Part shown: positions 53,623 to 61,678 of the stretch, piece by piece
Position numbering within the stretch: position 1 is the first letter of the stretch
Layout: each line of letters begins with the position of its first letter
Source: Bacteriovorax stolpii
GTDB lineage: Bacteria > Bdellovibrionota > Bacteriovoracia > Bacteriovoracales > Bacteriovoracaceae
Direction: 5' to 3'
Assembly: GCA_945905815.1 (NCBI GenBank)
Contig: CAMDQH010000003.1
Location: 25,298-89,297 of the forward strand
Length of the DNA stretch: 64,000 bases
Translations under genes and position numbers: made by a program
Notes under the pieces: generated by a model
What the model saw: only the letters and a program-made list of their open reading frames with translations
Database searches by the model: none
What the model was told of the DNA's origin: nothing

Positions 53623-54915
53623 ATGAACTTTGAGTCATTTTTTCGCGGTATCCTTGGTCTGGCAGTTTTGGCACTTGTCCTCTACATGTTCAGTTCGGAT
53701 AAAAAAAGAATTCCCTGGAAATTAGTTGCTCTAGGTTTTATGTTACAGGTTATTTTTGCAGTTGGGATTCTCCACGTTCCCTTGATTGCTGCTGTATTTG
53801 ATAAAATCTCAGGCTTCTTTGTAGTCGTTTTGGATTTTACTCGCCAAGGTTCCATGTTTGTCTTTGGTAACCTCATGGATACCAAAACCACTGGGTTTAT
53901 TTTTGCATTTCAAATTCTTCCGACTATTATTTTCTTCTCTGCCCTTACGAGCTTATTCTTCTATCTAGGTCTTCTACAAAAAGTTGTTTATGGACTATCT
54001 TGGGTAATGGGTAAGTTTATGAAAATTTCCGGAGCGGAAAATCTTTCTACAACTGCTAATATCTTTTTAGGTCAAACCGAAGCTCCACTTTTAATTAAGC
54101 CTTATCTTCCATTCATGACCCGCTCTGAAATTCTTTGTGTCATGATCGGTGGTATGGCCAACACTGCTGGTGGCGTACTTGCTGCTTACGTTGGATTTTT
54201 AGGTGGTAACGACCCAGTTCAGCAGCTCTTTTTTGCAAAACACTTACTTGCCGCGTCCGTGATGTCAGCGCCCGCGACAATCATTGTTTCAAAAATGCTC
54301 ATGCCTCAAACTGAAGAAATTGATGAGAAGCTTGAATTAACCGACGAAAAAATCGGAACCAATATGATTGAAGCTATTGCAGTGGGAACAGAAGAAGGTT
54401 TAAAACTTGCCTTTAACGTTGCTGCGATGTTGATTGTTTTCATCGCCATGATTGCGATGGTGAACTATATGCTGAATGATTTTCTTGGTAACATTACCGG
54501 TCTTAACGGCATGATTACGACATGGACAAATGGCCAATACAACGGTCTCACTCTGCAATTTATTCTCGGTTATGCTATGGCACCATTCGTCTGGCTTCTT
54601 GGTGTTGCTAAATCCGATATGATTTATATTGGTCAGCTGCTTGGTGAGAAAACAATCCTCAATGAATTTGTGGCCTATATGTCTTTAGGGAAAATGAAAG
54701 AGCAGGGTGTGCTTCAAGATCCTAAGTCAGTTGTGATCGCAACTTATATCTTGAGTGGATTTGCCAACTTCTCCTCCATCGGAATTCAAGTCGGTGGAAT
54801 TGGTGCACTTGCTCCAAACAAACGTGGAATGCTTTCTGAACTAGGGATGAAAGCACTTTTGGGCGGAACAATTTGCTCTCTTCTAACTGCTACTATCGTT
54901 GCGATGTTGACCTAA
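53623..54915 (+). CDS. nupC: NupC-type concentrative nucleoside transporter
   Basis: A 430-residue inner-membrane symporter with the CNT fold. Signature stretches: FIFAFQILPTIIFFSALTSL, FLGQTEAPLLIKPYL, IGGMANTAGGVLAAYVGFL and GFANFSSIGIQVGGIGALAP. It takes up nucleosides with H+ or Na+. Placement next to the pyrimidine and purine phosphorylase and cytidine deaminase genes makes a complete uptake-and-cleavage module. Confidence 0.95.
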   Translation: MNFESFFRGILGLAVLALVLYMFSSDKKRIPWKLVALGFMLQVIFAVGILHVPLIAAVFDKISGFFVVVLDFTRQGSMFVFGNLMDTKTTGFIFAFQILPTIIFFSALTSLFFYLGLLQKVVYGLSWVMGKFMKISGAENLSTTANIFLGQTEAPLLIKPYLPFMTRSEILCVMIGGMANTAGGVLAAYVGFLGGNDPVQQLFFAKHLLAASVMSAPATIIVSKMLMPQTEEIDEKLELTDEKIGTNMIEAIAVGTEEGLKLAFNVAAMLIVFIAMIAMVNYMLNDFLGNITGLNGMITTWTNGQYNGLTLQFILGYAMAPFVWLLGVAKSDMIYIGQLLGEKTILNEFVAYMSLGKMKEQGVLQDPKSVVIATYILSGFANFSSIGIQVGGIGALAPNKRGMLSELGMKALLGGTICSLLTATIVAMLT

Positions 54916-55013
54916 ATAGGTTTCCGCAGCATAGATTGCCGACTTTATATTTGGTTCTTTTGCCTGTATTCTGATTTTAATTACGTTTAAGTTTTAAGAT
55001 TAGGACATTTTTC

Positions 55014-56591
55014 ATGGCAAAAGAACTTGTGGTCAACCAGACCCACAATGAGTCGCGTATTGCACTCATTGAAAATGGTGAGATTTTAGATTTTCTTATC
55101 GAGCGACATCCTCAAAACAATGAATCGTCTCCCATCGTAGGAAACATTTATCTCGGAAGGGTGCTTCGTGTTCTTCCCGGGATGCAATCGGCGTTTATTG
55201 ATATTGGCCAAGAAAGGGCTGCATTTCTTTACGTCGACGATGCTTATCTGCCTACACTGGATGAACAACGAGAAATGCAAAGTCGAATCGCGACTACAGA
55301 AACCAACTCCAAAAGATTCGGCGAAGTTATTCCAGATGAGTTTTCAACTCTAACAGAAACTGTGGATATGAAGTTTCGGCCCGATGTAAAAATTCAGGAT
55401 TTTTTGAAAGAGGGTGATGAAATCGTGGTGCAAATTGCGAAGGAACCCATTTCAACAAAAGGTCCACGAGTTACTCGTCATATAACTTTGGCCGGTCGTC
55501 ACATCGTTTATATGCCGTTTATTGAACACACTGGTGTTTCCCGCAGGATTGAATCAGAAGAAGAAAGAAAGCGTTTAAAAGATATCCTGGACTCAATTCG
55601 GCCTGAAGGAGTGGGTGTGATCGCTCGTACGGTTGCTGAAACGCAAAGCTACAAGACTTTAAAAAACGATTACAATAATTTAGTTAAAAGCTGGAAAGAT
55701 GTTCAAAAGAAGATGGAGAAAGCAAAAGCTCCACTTGAACTTCACCAAGATCTTTCATTTGTTCAGCGTGCCCTTCGTGACATAATGGATGAGGATGTCG
55801 ATTCTCTTATTGCAGATAATAAATCAGCGATTAAGCAGATTGAAAAATTCATGCAACGTTTTATCCCAAATCATCAGGCCAAAATAAAATTCTATGATGC
55901 GGATATTCCGATTTTTGAGCATTACGGAATTGATATTGAAATCGAAAGAGCTCTGTCTAATCAGGTATTCTTAAAGTCTGGTGGATCAATTAACGTTGAT
56001 CAAACTGAAGCCTTGGTTTCAATTGATGTGAACACAGGTAAATATGTTGGTAAGAAAACGCTGGAAGACACGATTCTTAAAACCAATCTGGAAGCCGTGA
56101 AAGAAATTGTTTATCAGCTTCGTTTAAGAAACTGCGGCGGGATTATCATTATCGATTTCATCGATATGGAAAAAGAAGATCACCGAACACAGGTCTATAC
56201 ATCACTTCTTGAAGCTTTAAAGAAAGATCGTTCTAAGACGAACGTACTTCCCATCTCTGGCCTTGGGCTTGTTGAGATGACTCGTAAGCGTACCCGTGAC
56301 ACTTTAGTGCGGATTATGTGTGAGGCGTGTCCATACTGCGAAGGAGTGGGGAGAGTGAAGTCAGTTGAAACGGTCAGTTTTGAAGTTATTCGTGAACTTC
56401 AGAAGGTCATGAAACGTTCAACACTATCTAAAATTACTATTTTCGCTCACCCTGAAGTATGTGCAAAATTATCTTCGGAAGAGTTTGGGATTATTGAAAT
56501 GCTCGAAGAGCAGTTTAATAAAACACTACTAGTACGCGCTGATAATAATTACCATGCTGAACAGTATGAGATTTACGCGCCGGAAGGTTAG
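55014..56591 (+). CDS. rng: Ribonuclease E/G family endoribonuclease
   Basis: A 525-residue RNase G-type enzyme. An S1-like domain (VGNIYLGRVLRVLPGMQSAF, then FIDIGQERAAFLYVDD) carries an insertion of ~60 polar residues compared with short RNase G. The catalytic DNase I-like domain has SIDVNTGKYVG and GGIIIIDFIDM (metal-binding Asp), and the zinc-link CEACPYCEGVG. It cuts single-stranded RNA in mRNA decay and rRNA maturation. It lacks the long RNase E degradosome tail. A small minus-strand gene ends within its last four bases. Confidence 0.95.
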   Translation: MAKELVVNQTHNESRIALIENGEILDFLIERHPQNNESSPIVGNIYLGRVLRVLPGMQSAFIDIGQERAAFLYVDDAYLPTLDEQREMQSRIATTETNSKRFGEVIPDEFSTLTETVDMKFRPDVKIQDFLKEGDEIVVQIAKEPISTKGPRVTRHITLAGRHIVYMPFIEHTGVSRRIESEEERKRLKDILDSIRPEGVGVIARTVAETQSYKTLKNDYNNLVKSWKDVQKKMEKAKAPLELHQDLSFVQRALRDIMDEDVDSLIADNKSAIKQIEKFMQRFIPNHQAKIKFYDADIPIFEHYGIDIEIERALSNQVFLKSGGSINVDQTEALVSIDVNTGKYVGKKTLEDTILKTNLEAVKEIVYQLRLRNCGGIIIIDFIDMEKEDHRTQVYTSLLEALKKDRSKTNVLPISGLGLVEMTRKRTRDTLVRIMCEACPYCEGVGRVKSVETVSFEVIRELQKVMKRSTLSKITIFAHPEVCAKLSSEEFGIIEMLEEQFNKTLLVRADNNYHAEQYEIYAPEG

Positions 56592-56752
56592 AAAATGGGG
56601 CAGGCAACGCTACCTTTTTTACCATTTTCACCACTTGGGCTACTACCAAGACTAATTGAACCTAAGTAACCTTGGAAATCTTTCCCAGCGTCTTCTCGCA
56701 TTGATGGGTAACTGAATGATTTTATATTTGCGATATTGTTACAAACGATCAT
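56588..56752 (-). CDS. Candidate 54-residue protein coupled to the lipoprotein gene
   Basis: Its ATG overlaps the lipoprotein stop codon as ATGA, the usual sign of translational coupling, and its stop overlaps the convergent rng stop. The frame (MIVCNNIANIKSFSYPSM..., Gly/Ser-rich SLGSSPSGENGKKGS, ending VACPIF) reads like protein and fills the gap completely. No signal peptide and no family recognised. Alternatively it is a frameshifted tail of the lipoprotein. Confidence 0.45.
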   Translation of the reverse strand: MIVCNNIANIKSFSYPSMREDAGKDFQGYLGSISLGSSPSGENGKKGSVACPIF

Positions 56753-57777
56753 TTAAGTAAATCCACAATTAGTCTCTGAATTTCTACTTTGTTGGTATCA
56801 GAATCTTCCTTTTTCTCTTCTTCTTGCTGCTCAAGATCTTCCTGAGTTGCCTCTGCATCCCCAAGTGTAATTTTCGAGTAGGCCGACTTCAATGTTTTTT
56901 CAAGCTCTTTCTCGACACCAATATTGGCCAGAATATTTCGGGCCTTTGTAGCAGCTTCAAGATATTTGATTGTTTGTTTTTTTGTCGGCGCATTTGATTT
57001 TGAAAAAACTTCCGGAAGTTCAATCGAGCCCCATTTTCCATCAGAGATTTTAAATAGTGCAGCCTTTAACTTTTGCTTAAAGGTCATGTCTCTTTTGTCT
57101 GTCAGGTTTTTAAGAGCAAGAGCTGAAAACATGTCTACGCGAGCTTTGATTAACTCAATCATGATTTCACGGTTCATGTTAGAAACTAAAATTTCTTCAT
57201 ATTCAGTCAAAGGCTCTAAATTGTAATCTTTTATAAGTGCACTTTTCATAACGTCATAAAAGGAGATGGCCTTAAGGCTGGCCTTAGAATCAATTAGTTC
57301 GTCCTGGAAGTGATGATTAAAATGCATGGTCGCAGCTATCGCATAAAATGCCATTTCTGAACTGTACTTCTTTCCATCATTGGTCGGGTTCATCTTTTTT
57401 ACATTTATTTTGCCATATAGATCGCTCATTCTTCTTGTGAATTCATTAGCTGCATCTAAAAGTAAAACTTCTCTCATATGGTTATCATCAAAATCTTTGG
57501 CAGCGGTCCAAAGTTGGAATTCAAATGATTTGAAATAAACTGCTGCAGCAGCAAGTTTACTTCCAAAGCCTTCTTCCTCAGACCTAATGATTTCGAATTT
57601 TTTATTTCTAGTATCTTCTGCTTCTTTCGAGCGTACTTGTTGATACATAACAGAAGTGTTGTCCTTCATTTGGATGGTCTGCTCTTTCATTGTGTTCATC
57701 GTCTTCTCGGCCTCTTCAACTTTCGAGCACGAGACAGACAACGAAATGAGAGCGATCAGAACTACTAACTTGTTCAT
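56749..57777 (-). CDS. Lipoprotein of unknown function
   Basis: A 342-residue protein with lipoprotein signal MNKLVVLIALISLSVSC (lipobox SVSC), a short heptad-like helical stretch right after the Cys (VEEAEKTMNTMKEQTIQMKD), and a mostly helical body. It ends with a Glu-rich tail (QEDLEQQEEEKKED). No family recognised. Probably anchored in an outer or inner membrane leaflet facing the periplasm. The next small gene overlaps its stop codon. Confidence 0.8.
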   Translation of the reverse strand: MNKLVVLIALISLSVSCSKVEEAEKTMNTMKEQTIQMKDNTSVMYQQVRSKEAEDTRNKKFEIIRSEEEGFGSKLAAAAVYFKSFEFQLWTAAKDFDDNHMREVLLLDAANEFTRRMSDLYGKINVKKMNPTNDGKKYSSEMAFYAIAATMHFNHHFQDELIDSKASLKAISFYDVMKSALIKDYNLEPLTEYEEILVSNMNREIMIELIKARVDMFSALALKNLTDKRDMTFKQKLKAALFKISDGKWGSIELPEVFSKSNAPTKKQTIKYLEAATKARNILANIGVEKELEKTLKSAYSKITLGDAEATQEDLEQQEEEKKEDSDTNKVEIQRLIVDLLK

Positions 57778-57945
57778 ATAAACTCCTAATTTTGAAAATT
57801 GTAACCCGCTTAAGAATTCCTGACATAATCACTGAAAGGAATTCATGGGGTGTATAAAATGAGGACAGTTGCTCGTTTTATGTGTTCTTAGGTACTTAGC
57901 TTAAGATGTCTCGCTGGGCACAAGAAGAAAGCTTTGGACGAGCCT

Positions 57946-57970
57946 AGGGGGCCGTGCTAATTTGCCCTCT
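57946..57970 (+). promoter_or_regulatory. Possible structured leader upstream of the S6-S18 gene
   Basis: AGGGGGC pairs with GCCCTCT across an 11-base loop, with CCG at the stem-loop junction, ~70 bases before the start codon. Many bacteria have an S6:S18-binding leader hairpin with a CCG element controlling rpsF. I cannot confirm that this is one. Confidence 0.3.
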
Positions 57971-58041
57971 GACATTCATTTAATGTATTTCATCTCGCTC
58001 ATGGCATTAGTCCATGGGCTTTTTATAACCCAGGAGGAAAT

Positions 58042-58665
58042 ATGATCTACGAAACGGCATTTGTCGTTCGCCCAGACGCATCCGTAGAAGCTGTGAATTC
58101 TGTAAAGAATGCACTTGCAGAAGCTTTCAAAGAGCATGGCGCGGAAGTTCTTGTCACTGACACATGGGGAGTGAAGACATTCGCTCAACCAGCAGAATCA
58201 GGCCTTAAGAAAGGCGCTTACCATTACTTTATGTACAAAGGTGCAGGAAAGTTAAACGCTGAAATCGAGCGTCGTTTTCTTATTAACGAAAATTTGGTTC
58301 GTCATCTCATCATCAAACTTGGTGAAGATAAAGATCAAGCTGCAATCGTTAAAGAATACAAAAATCCAAACAATTCTCAGGCCAATGCTGACTTAGAAGA
58401 TGATGGATACGGTGCTGGCGGCGGTGATGATAAAGACAAGAAAATGCACTCTAAGCGCAAATCTTGTTGGTTTTCTGCAAAGAAAACTTCACCAGATTGG
58501 AAAGATCCTAAATCATATTCATGGCTAGTAAACGAGTTTGGAAAAATTTCTCCAGCTCGCGTAACTGGTTTGACTCCAACTTTTCAGCGTCGTGCAAACG
58601 AAGCTATTAAGCGTGGTCGTAACATGCTTCTTATCAGTTACCAGTCTAACGAGACTGCTCGCTAA
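58042..58665 (+). CDS. rpsF-rpsR: Fused ribosomal protein S6-S18
   Basis: One uninterrupted 207-residue frame. Residues 1-~105 are S6 (MIYETAFVVRPDASVEAVNS, AYHYFMYKGAGKLNAEIERR, NLVRHLIIKLGED). A Gly/Asp-rich linker (~110-133) leads into S18 (~135-202): SKRKSCWFSAKK, GKISPARVTGLTPTFQRRAN and IKRGRNMLLISY. In other bacteria S6 and S18 are separate proteins that bind 16S rRNA as a heterodimer. A Met at residue 135 could permit internal initiation of S18, but no ribosome site lies before it. A strong AGGAGG precedes the S6 start. Confidence 0.93.
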   Translation: MIYETAFVVRPDASVEAVNSVKNALAEAFKEHGAEVLVTDTWGVKTFAQPAESGLKKGAYHYFMYKGAGKLNAEIERRFLINENLVRHLIIKLGEDKDQAAIVKEYKNPNNSQANADLEDDGYGAGGGDDKDKKMHSKRKSCWFSAKKTSPDWKDPKSYSWLVNEFGKISPARVTGLTPTFQRRANEAIKRGRNMLLISYQSNETAR

Positions 58666-58681
58666 GAGGAAGTAACACAGT

Positions 58682-59662
58682 ATGAACGCTGAAGTATTGC
58701 AAACTCCACAACTGTCGACAGGTAGGTTGGTCCTTTTAGGTCTTTCATCTGTTGTATTATGTATGAGTTTCATTATGTCAGTATTTGCTCCGTTCCCGAT
58801 TGCCATTGCGATCATTTTATATGGCCGTACGAAAGGTTTATTAATTGGATTATTAGGCTTAGTTCTCAGCTTTGCGTTCTCAGCTTTTTATTTCAGTGAC
58901 CTCACGTTATTTGGATTTTACTTTTGTGTGTTGATTTTTGGTTTTGCAATTGCTGAGATTGTGACCAGAGGAATTTCTCCTGTTAAAGGATTAGTTACTT
59001 TCGGTCTGGGTTTCATCTTGATTCTGTTCGCAGGATTCGGTGCAGTTATTAAGTCTGAAAATATGACGGTGCAACAGTTTGTTCTTAAACAGCTTGAGTT
59101 GAGTAAGTCTAAATTGGATCAACAGAAGAAGCTTATTGAGCAAAGTACACAGGAAAATGCGATTGAAATCCTTCAGCTTTTAGATCGTCCCGATCTGATT
59201 GCCAAAGAATTGATTGAGTCACTTCCCAGCTACTTATTCATGGGTGTCTTTGTGATGCTCTGGTTTAATATGTTTTTAGTCCTTAAAAGTCGCAGACTTC
59301 TTTTGACTGCTAACGAATATCCTTACTCGGAAAAGAATCTTTTGAATTTTAAAGTACCTTTTGGCTTTGTGATCCTGTTGGCAGTTGCCTTGGTTCTAGT
59401 GGTTTGGGGAAAAGAAATTGGGTATCAGTATTCAGAAGTAGTGGGATTTACCATCGTTAAGTGCTTAGGAATTTTTTATTTCTTTCAAGGCTTTGGTATC
59501 TTTAGCGACCTCCTGACATTCATGGGGATTATGGGCTTCTTTCGCAGTCTAATTGTCATGGTTGTGATTTTCATGGCCTACTATTTGATTGTGGCAGCTG
59601 GGTTATTTGATAATTGGTTTGATTTTAGAAAATATTTCGAAAAACCGAAAAATGGAAATTAA
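58682..59662 (+). CDS. DUF2232/YybS-like membrane protein
   Basis: A 326-residue protein with about eight hydrophobic helices and a cytosolic or periplasmic helical loop at ~125-165. It resembles the DUF2232 (YybS) family, which is frequently encoded between rpsR and rplI, as here. Function unknown. Sixteen bases separate it from the S6-S18 gene. Confidence 0.8.
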   Translation: MNAEVLQTPQLSTGRLVLLGLSSVVLCMSFIMSVFAPFPIAIAIILYGRTKGLLIGLLGLVLSFAFSAFYFSDLTLFGFYFCVLIFGFAIAEIVTRGISPVKGLVTFGLGFILILFAGFGAVIKSENMTVQQFVLKQLELSKSKLDQQKKLIEQSTQENAIEILQLLDRPDLIAKELIESLPSYLFMGVFVMLWFNMFLVLKSRRLLLTANEYPYSEKNLLNFKVPFGFVILLAVALVLVVWGKEIGYQYSEVVGFTIVKCLGIFYFFQGFGIFSDLLTFMGIMGFFRSLIVMVVIFMAYYLIVAAGLFDNWFDFRKYFEKPKNGN

Positions 59663-59680
59663 GAATCACAGGAGTTTAAT

Positions 59681-60253
59681 ATGAAAGTCATCCTTATAGA
59701 AAAGGTTAAGGCATTAGGAACAATCGGCGAGATCGTAAACGTATCTGCTGGATTTGCTCGTAACTATCTTTACCCAAACAAGTTTGCCATCCTTGCGGAT
59801 GAAAAGAACTCAAACGTTCTTAAAGACAAACAAAAAGCTCTCGCTAAGAAAATTGGTGCAGAGAAAGATGCAGCTATTGCTATCAAGACAAAACTTGAAG
59901 GCGTGACTGTTGAATTGATTAAGAAAGTTGGAGCTAACGGTCGCCTTTTCGGTGCTGTTACTTCTCAAGAAATTGCTAAAGAACTCGAAAAACAAGGTTT
60001 TCATCTTGAGCGTCGTCTACTTACTGTAGATGGTTCAATTAAGACTTTGGGTACTTATGACGTTAAAGCTAAACTTTTTAACGACGTAACTGCTACTTTC
60101 AAACTTAAGGTTGCTATTGATGCTGCTATGGCAGAAGAACTTAAGAGACAACAAGCTGAAGCTCAAAAGCGTAACGCTGATAAGAAAGCTAAAGCTGAAG
60201 CTGCTAAAGTTGCTGCTGAAGCTGAAGCTCTTGCAGCTGCAGAAGCCGAGTAA
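59681..60253 (+). CDS. rplI: 50S ribosomal protein L9 with extended C-terminus
   Basis: A 190-residue L9. The N-terminal domain (MKVILIEKVKALGTIGEIVN, VSAGFARNYLYPNKFAI) and the C-terminal domain (NGRLFGAVTSQEI, LGTYDVKAKLF) are complete at ~150 residues. About 40 extra residues form a highly charged Ala/Lys/Glu helix rich in 'KAEAAKVAAEAEALAAAEAE'-like sequence. L9 binds 23S rRNA domain V and limits frameshifting. CAGGAG precedes the ATG, and a strong terminator follows. Confidence 0.96.
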   Translation: MKVILIEKVKALGTIGEIVNVSAGFARNYLYPNKFAILADEKNSNVLKDKQKALAKKIGAEKDAAIAIKTKLEGVTVELIKKVGANGRLFGAVTSQEIAKELEKQGFHLERRLLTVDGSIKTLGTYDVKAKLFNDVTATFKLKVAIDAAMAEELKRQQAEAQKRNADKKAKAEAAKVAAEAEALAAAEAE

Positions 60254-60269
60254 TTTTTTTTTGATTCTT

Positions 60270-60301
60270 GCCTGGGAGAGGAAACTCTCTCAGGCTTTTT
60301 T
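60270..60301 (+). terminator. Strong terminator after rplI
   Basis: An 11-bp stem (GCCTGGGAGAG with CTCTCTCAGGC) closed by a GAAA tetraloop is followed by TTTTTT. It closes the ribosomal-protein unit. Confidence 0.95.
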
Positions 60302-60334
60302 ATGTTCAGGACGAACATCAAAGGGGAGCGCCAC

Positions 60335-61678
60335 ATGGCCCAGGACACTCAACACGAACTTCCACACGATACGGGAGCCGAGAAGGCCCTATTGGCCTGC
60401 CTCCTCATTGATAATAACAGTTTTGATGAAATTTCAGATATTGGTCTCAGTAAAGATGATTTCTATCACCCTCAATATTCAATAATTTATGAAGCAATTA
60501 AAGATTTGCATCTTGAAGCGATGCCGATTGATATGGTTACCGTCTCTTCAAAACTAAATGATCACGGTAAGCTCGAAAAAATTGGCGGCCAATCGGCCCT
60601 GATCAGTATTTGTGATGAAATCGGTTCATCCGCTAACGTTGAACATTATGCTAAACTTATTAAACAAAAAGGTGTGCTCAGAGAAGTGGTAAGAACTGCT
60701 ACTCGGGTGATGCAAACCGGTACTAATTTTTCCGGAGACGTTGAAGCGTTTCTTGCGGAAGTTGAATCGAGCTTCTTTAAACTAACTGCTCAATCAAAAA
60801 ATAATAAAATGATTCACGTTAAGGAAGCTCTGTACGAGAACCTTAAAGAACTTGAACGTCCGGCACGTGCCAAAGGTGAAATCACCGGTGTTTCAACTGG
60901 ATTCCATTCACTTGATTCAAAGCTACTTGGGTTTCAGCCAGGACAGTTGGTTATTTTGGCCGCACGACCTGGTATGGGAAAGACAGCTCTCGCTTTAAAC
61001 TGGGCCGTAGCTGCTGCTAAACAAACAAATAGCGCCGTGGCGGTGTTTTCATACGAGATGATGTACGCTGAGCTTTCCATGCGTCTTCTTTCTTCTGAGG
61101 CCTGTGTGGATGCACGTAAGCTCAAGACTAAAGACTTTAATGAAATGGATCTAAGAGCTATTTCAGGGGCGATTCAAAAGCTTTCGAATCTAAAACTTTA
61201 TATTAATGATAATGGTGCCACTAACCTTATCGATATCAGATCTTACTGCCGAAAACTCAAGGCCGAACAAGGTTTGTCGATGCTTATAATCGACTACCTT
61301 CAGCTTATGCCTATGCATATTAAGAAGCAGAATCGTGAGCAAGAAATTGCAGAACTTTCACGAGGCCTGAAGATGATGGCCAGTGAACTTCAGATTCCAA
61401 TCATTGCTCTCTCTCAGCTTAACCGTAGTGCTGCTGCCAGAACCGATCGTCGCCCACAACTTCAGGATCTTCGAGAGTCCGGCTCACTTGAGCAGGATGC
61501 CAACATTGTTATACTTATCCACCGTGAGGACTATTACGATGCAAACACCCCTAAAAAAGGTGTCGCAGAAGTAATCATCGCTAAAAATCGTAACGGTGAG
61601 CCGGGTACTGTTGAGCTTTCATGGATTGGTCCGCAGACTAAATTTGGCGAATTAGAATACGCTCGACCTGAAAAGTGA
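60335..61678 (+). CDS. dnaB: Replicative DNA helicase DnaB
   Basis: About 447 residues. The ATG at 60335 has GGGGAG upstream; an ATG at 60302 lies in the terminator T-run and is rejected. The N-terminal domain (ELPHDTGAEKALLACLLIDN) precedes the RecA-like hexameric helicase domain: AARPGMGKTALALNWA (Walker A), LSMLIIDYLQLM (Walker B), ELSRGLKMMASELQIPII and the LRESGSLEQDANIVI arginine region. It unwinds DNA at the replication fork. pabB overlaps its stop by four bases. Confidence 0.96.
   Translation: MAQDTQHELPHDTGAEKALLACLLIDNNSFDEISDIGLSKDDFYHPQYSIIYEAIKDLHLEAMPIDMVTVSSKLNDHGKLEKIGGQSALISICDEIGSSANVEHYAKLIKQKGVLREVVRTATRVMQTGTNFSGDVEAFLAEVESSFFKLTAQSKNNKMIHVKEALYENLKELERPARAKGEITGVSTGFHSLDSKLLGFQPGQLVILAARPGMGKTALALNWAVAAAKQTNSAVAVFSYEMMYAELSMRLLSSEACVDARKLKTKDFNEMDLRAISGAIQKLSNLKLYINDNGATNLIDIRSYCRKLKAEQGLSMLIIDYLQLMPMHIKKQNREQEIAELSRGLKMMASELQIPIIALSQLNRSAAARTDRRPQLQDLRESGSLEQDANIVILIHREDYYDANTPKKGVAEVIIAKNRNGEPGTVELSWIGPQTKFGELEYARPEK

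Noticed and set aside
58444..58665. Separate S18 gene starting at an internal ATG
   Set aside because: No ribosome-binding sequence lies before that ATG and the frame is continuous with S6, so a single fused protein is the default reading. Internal initiation is kept only as an alternative.
60302..60334. Earlier ATG for DnaB
   Set aside because: It lies directly at the end of the rplI terminator and lacks a ribosome site; the ATG at 60335 has GGGGAG and gives the usual N-terminus.
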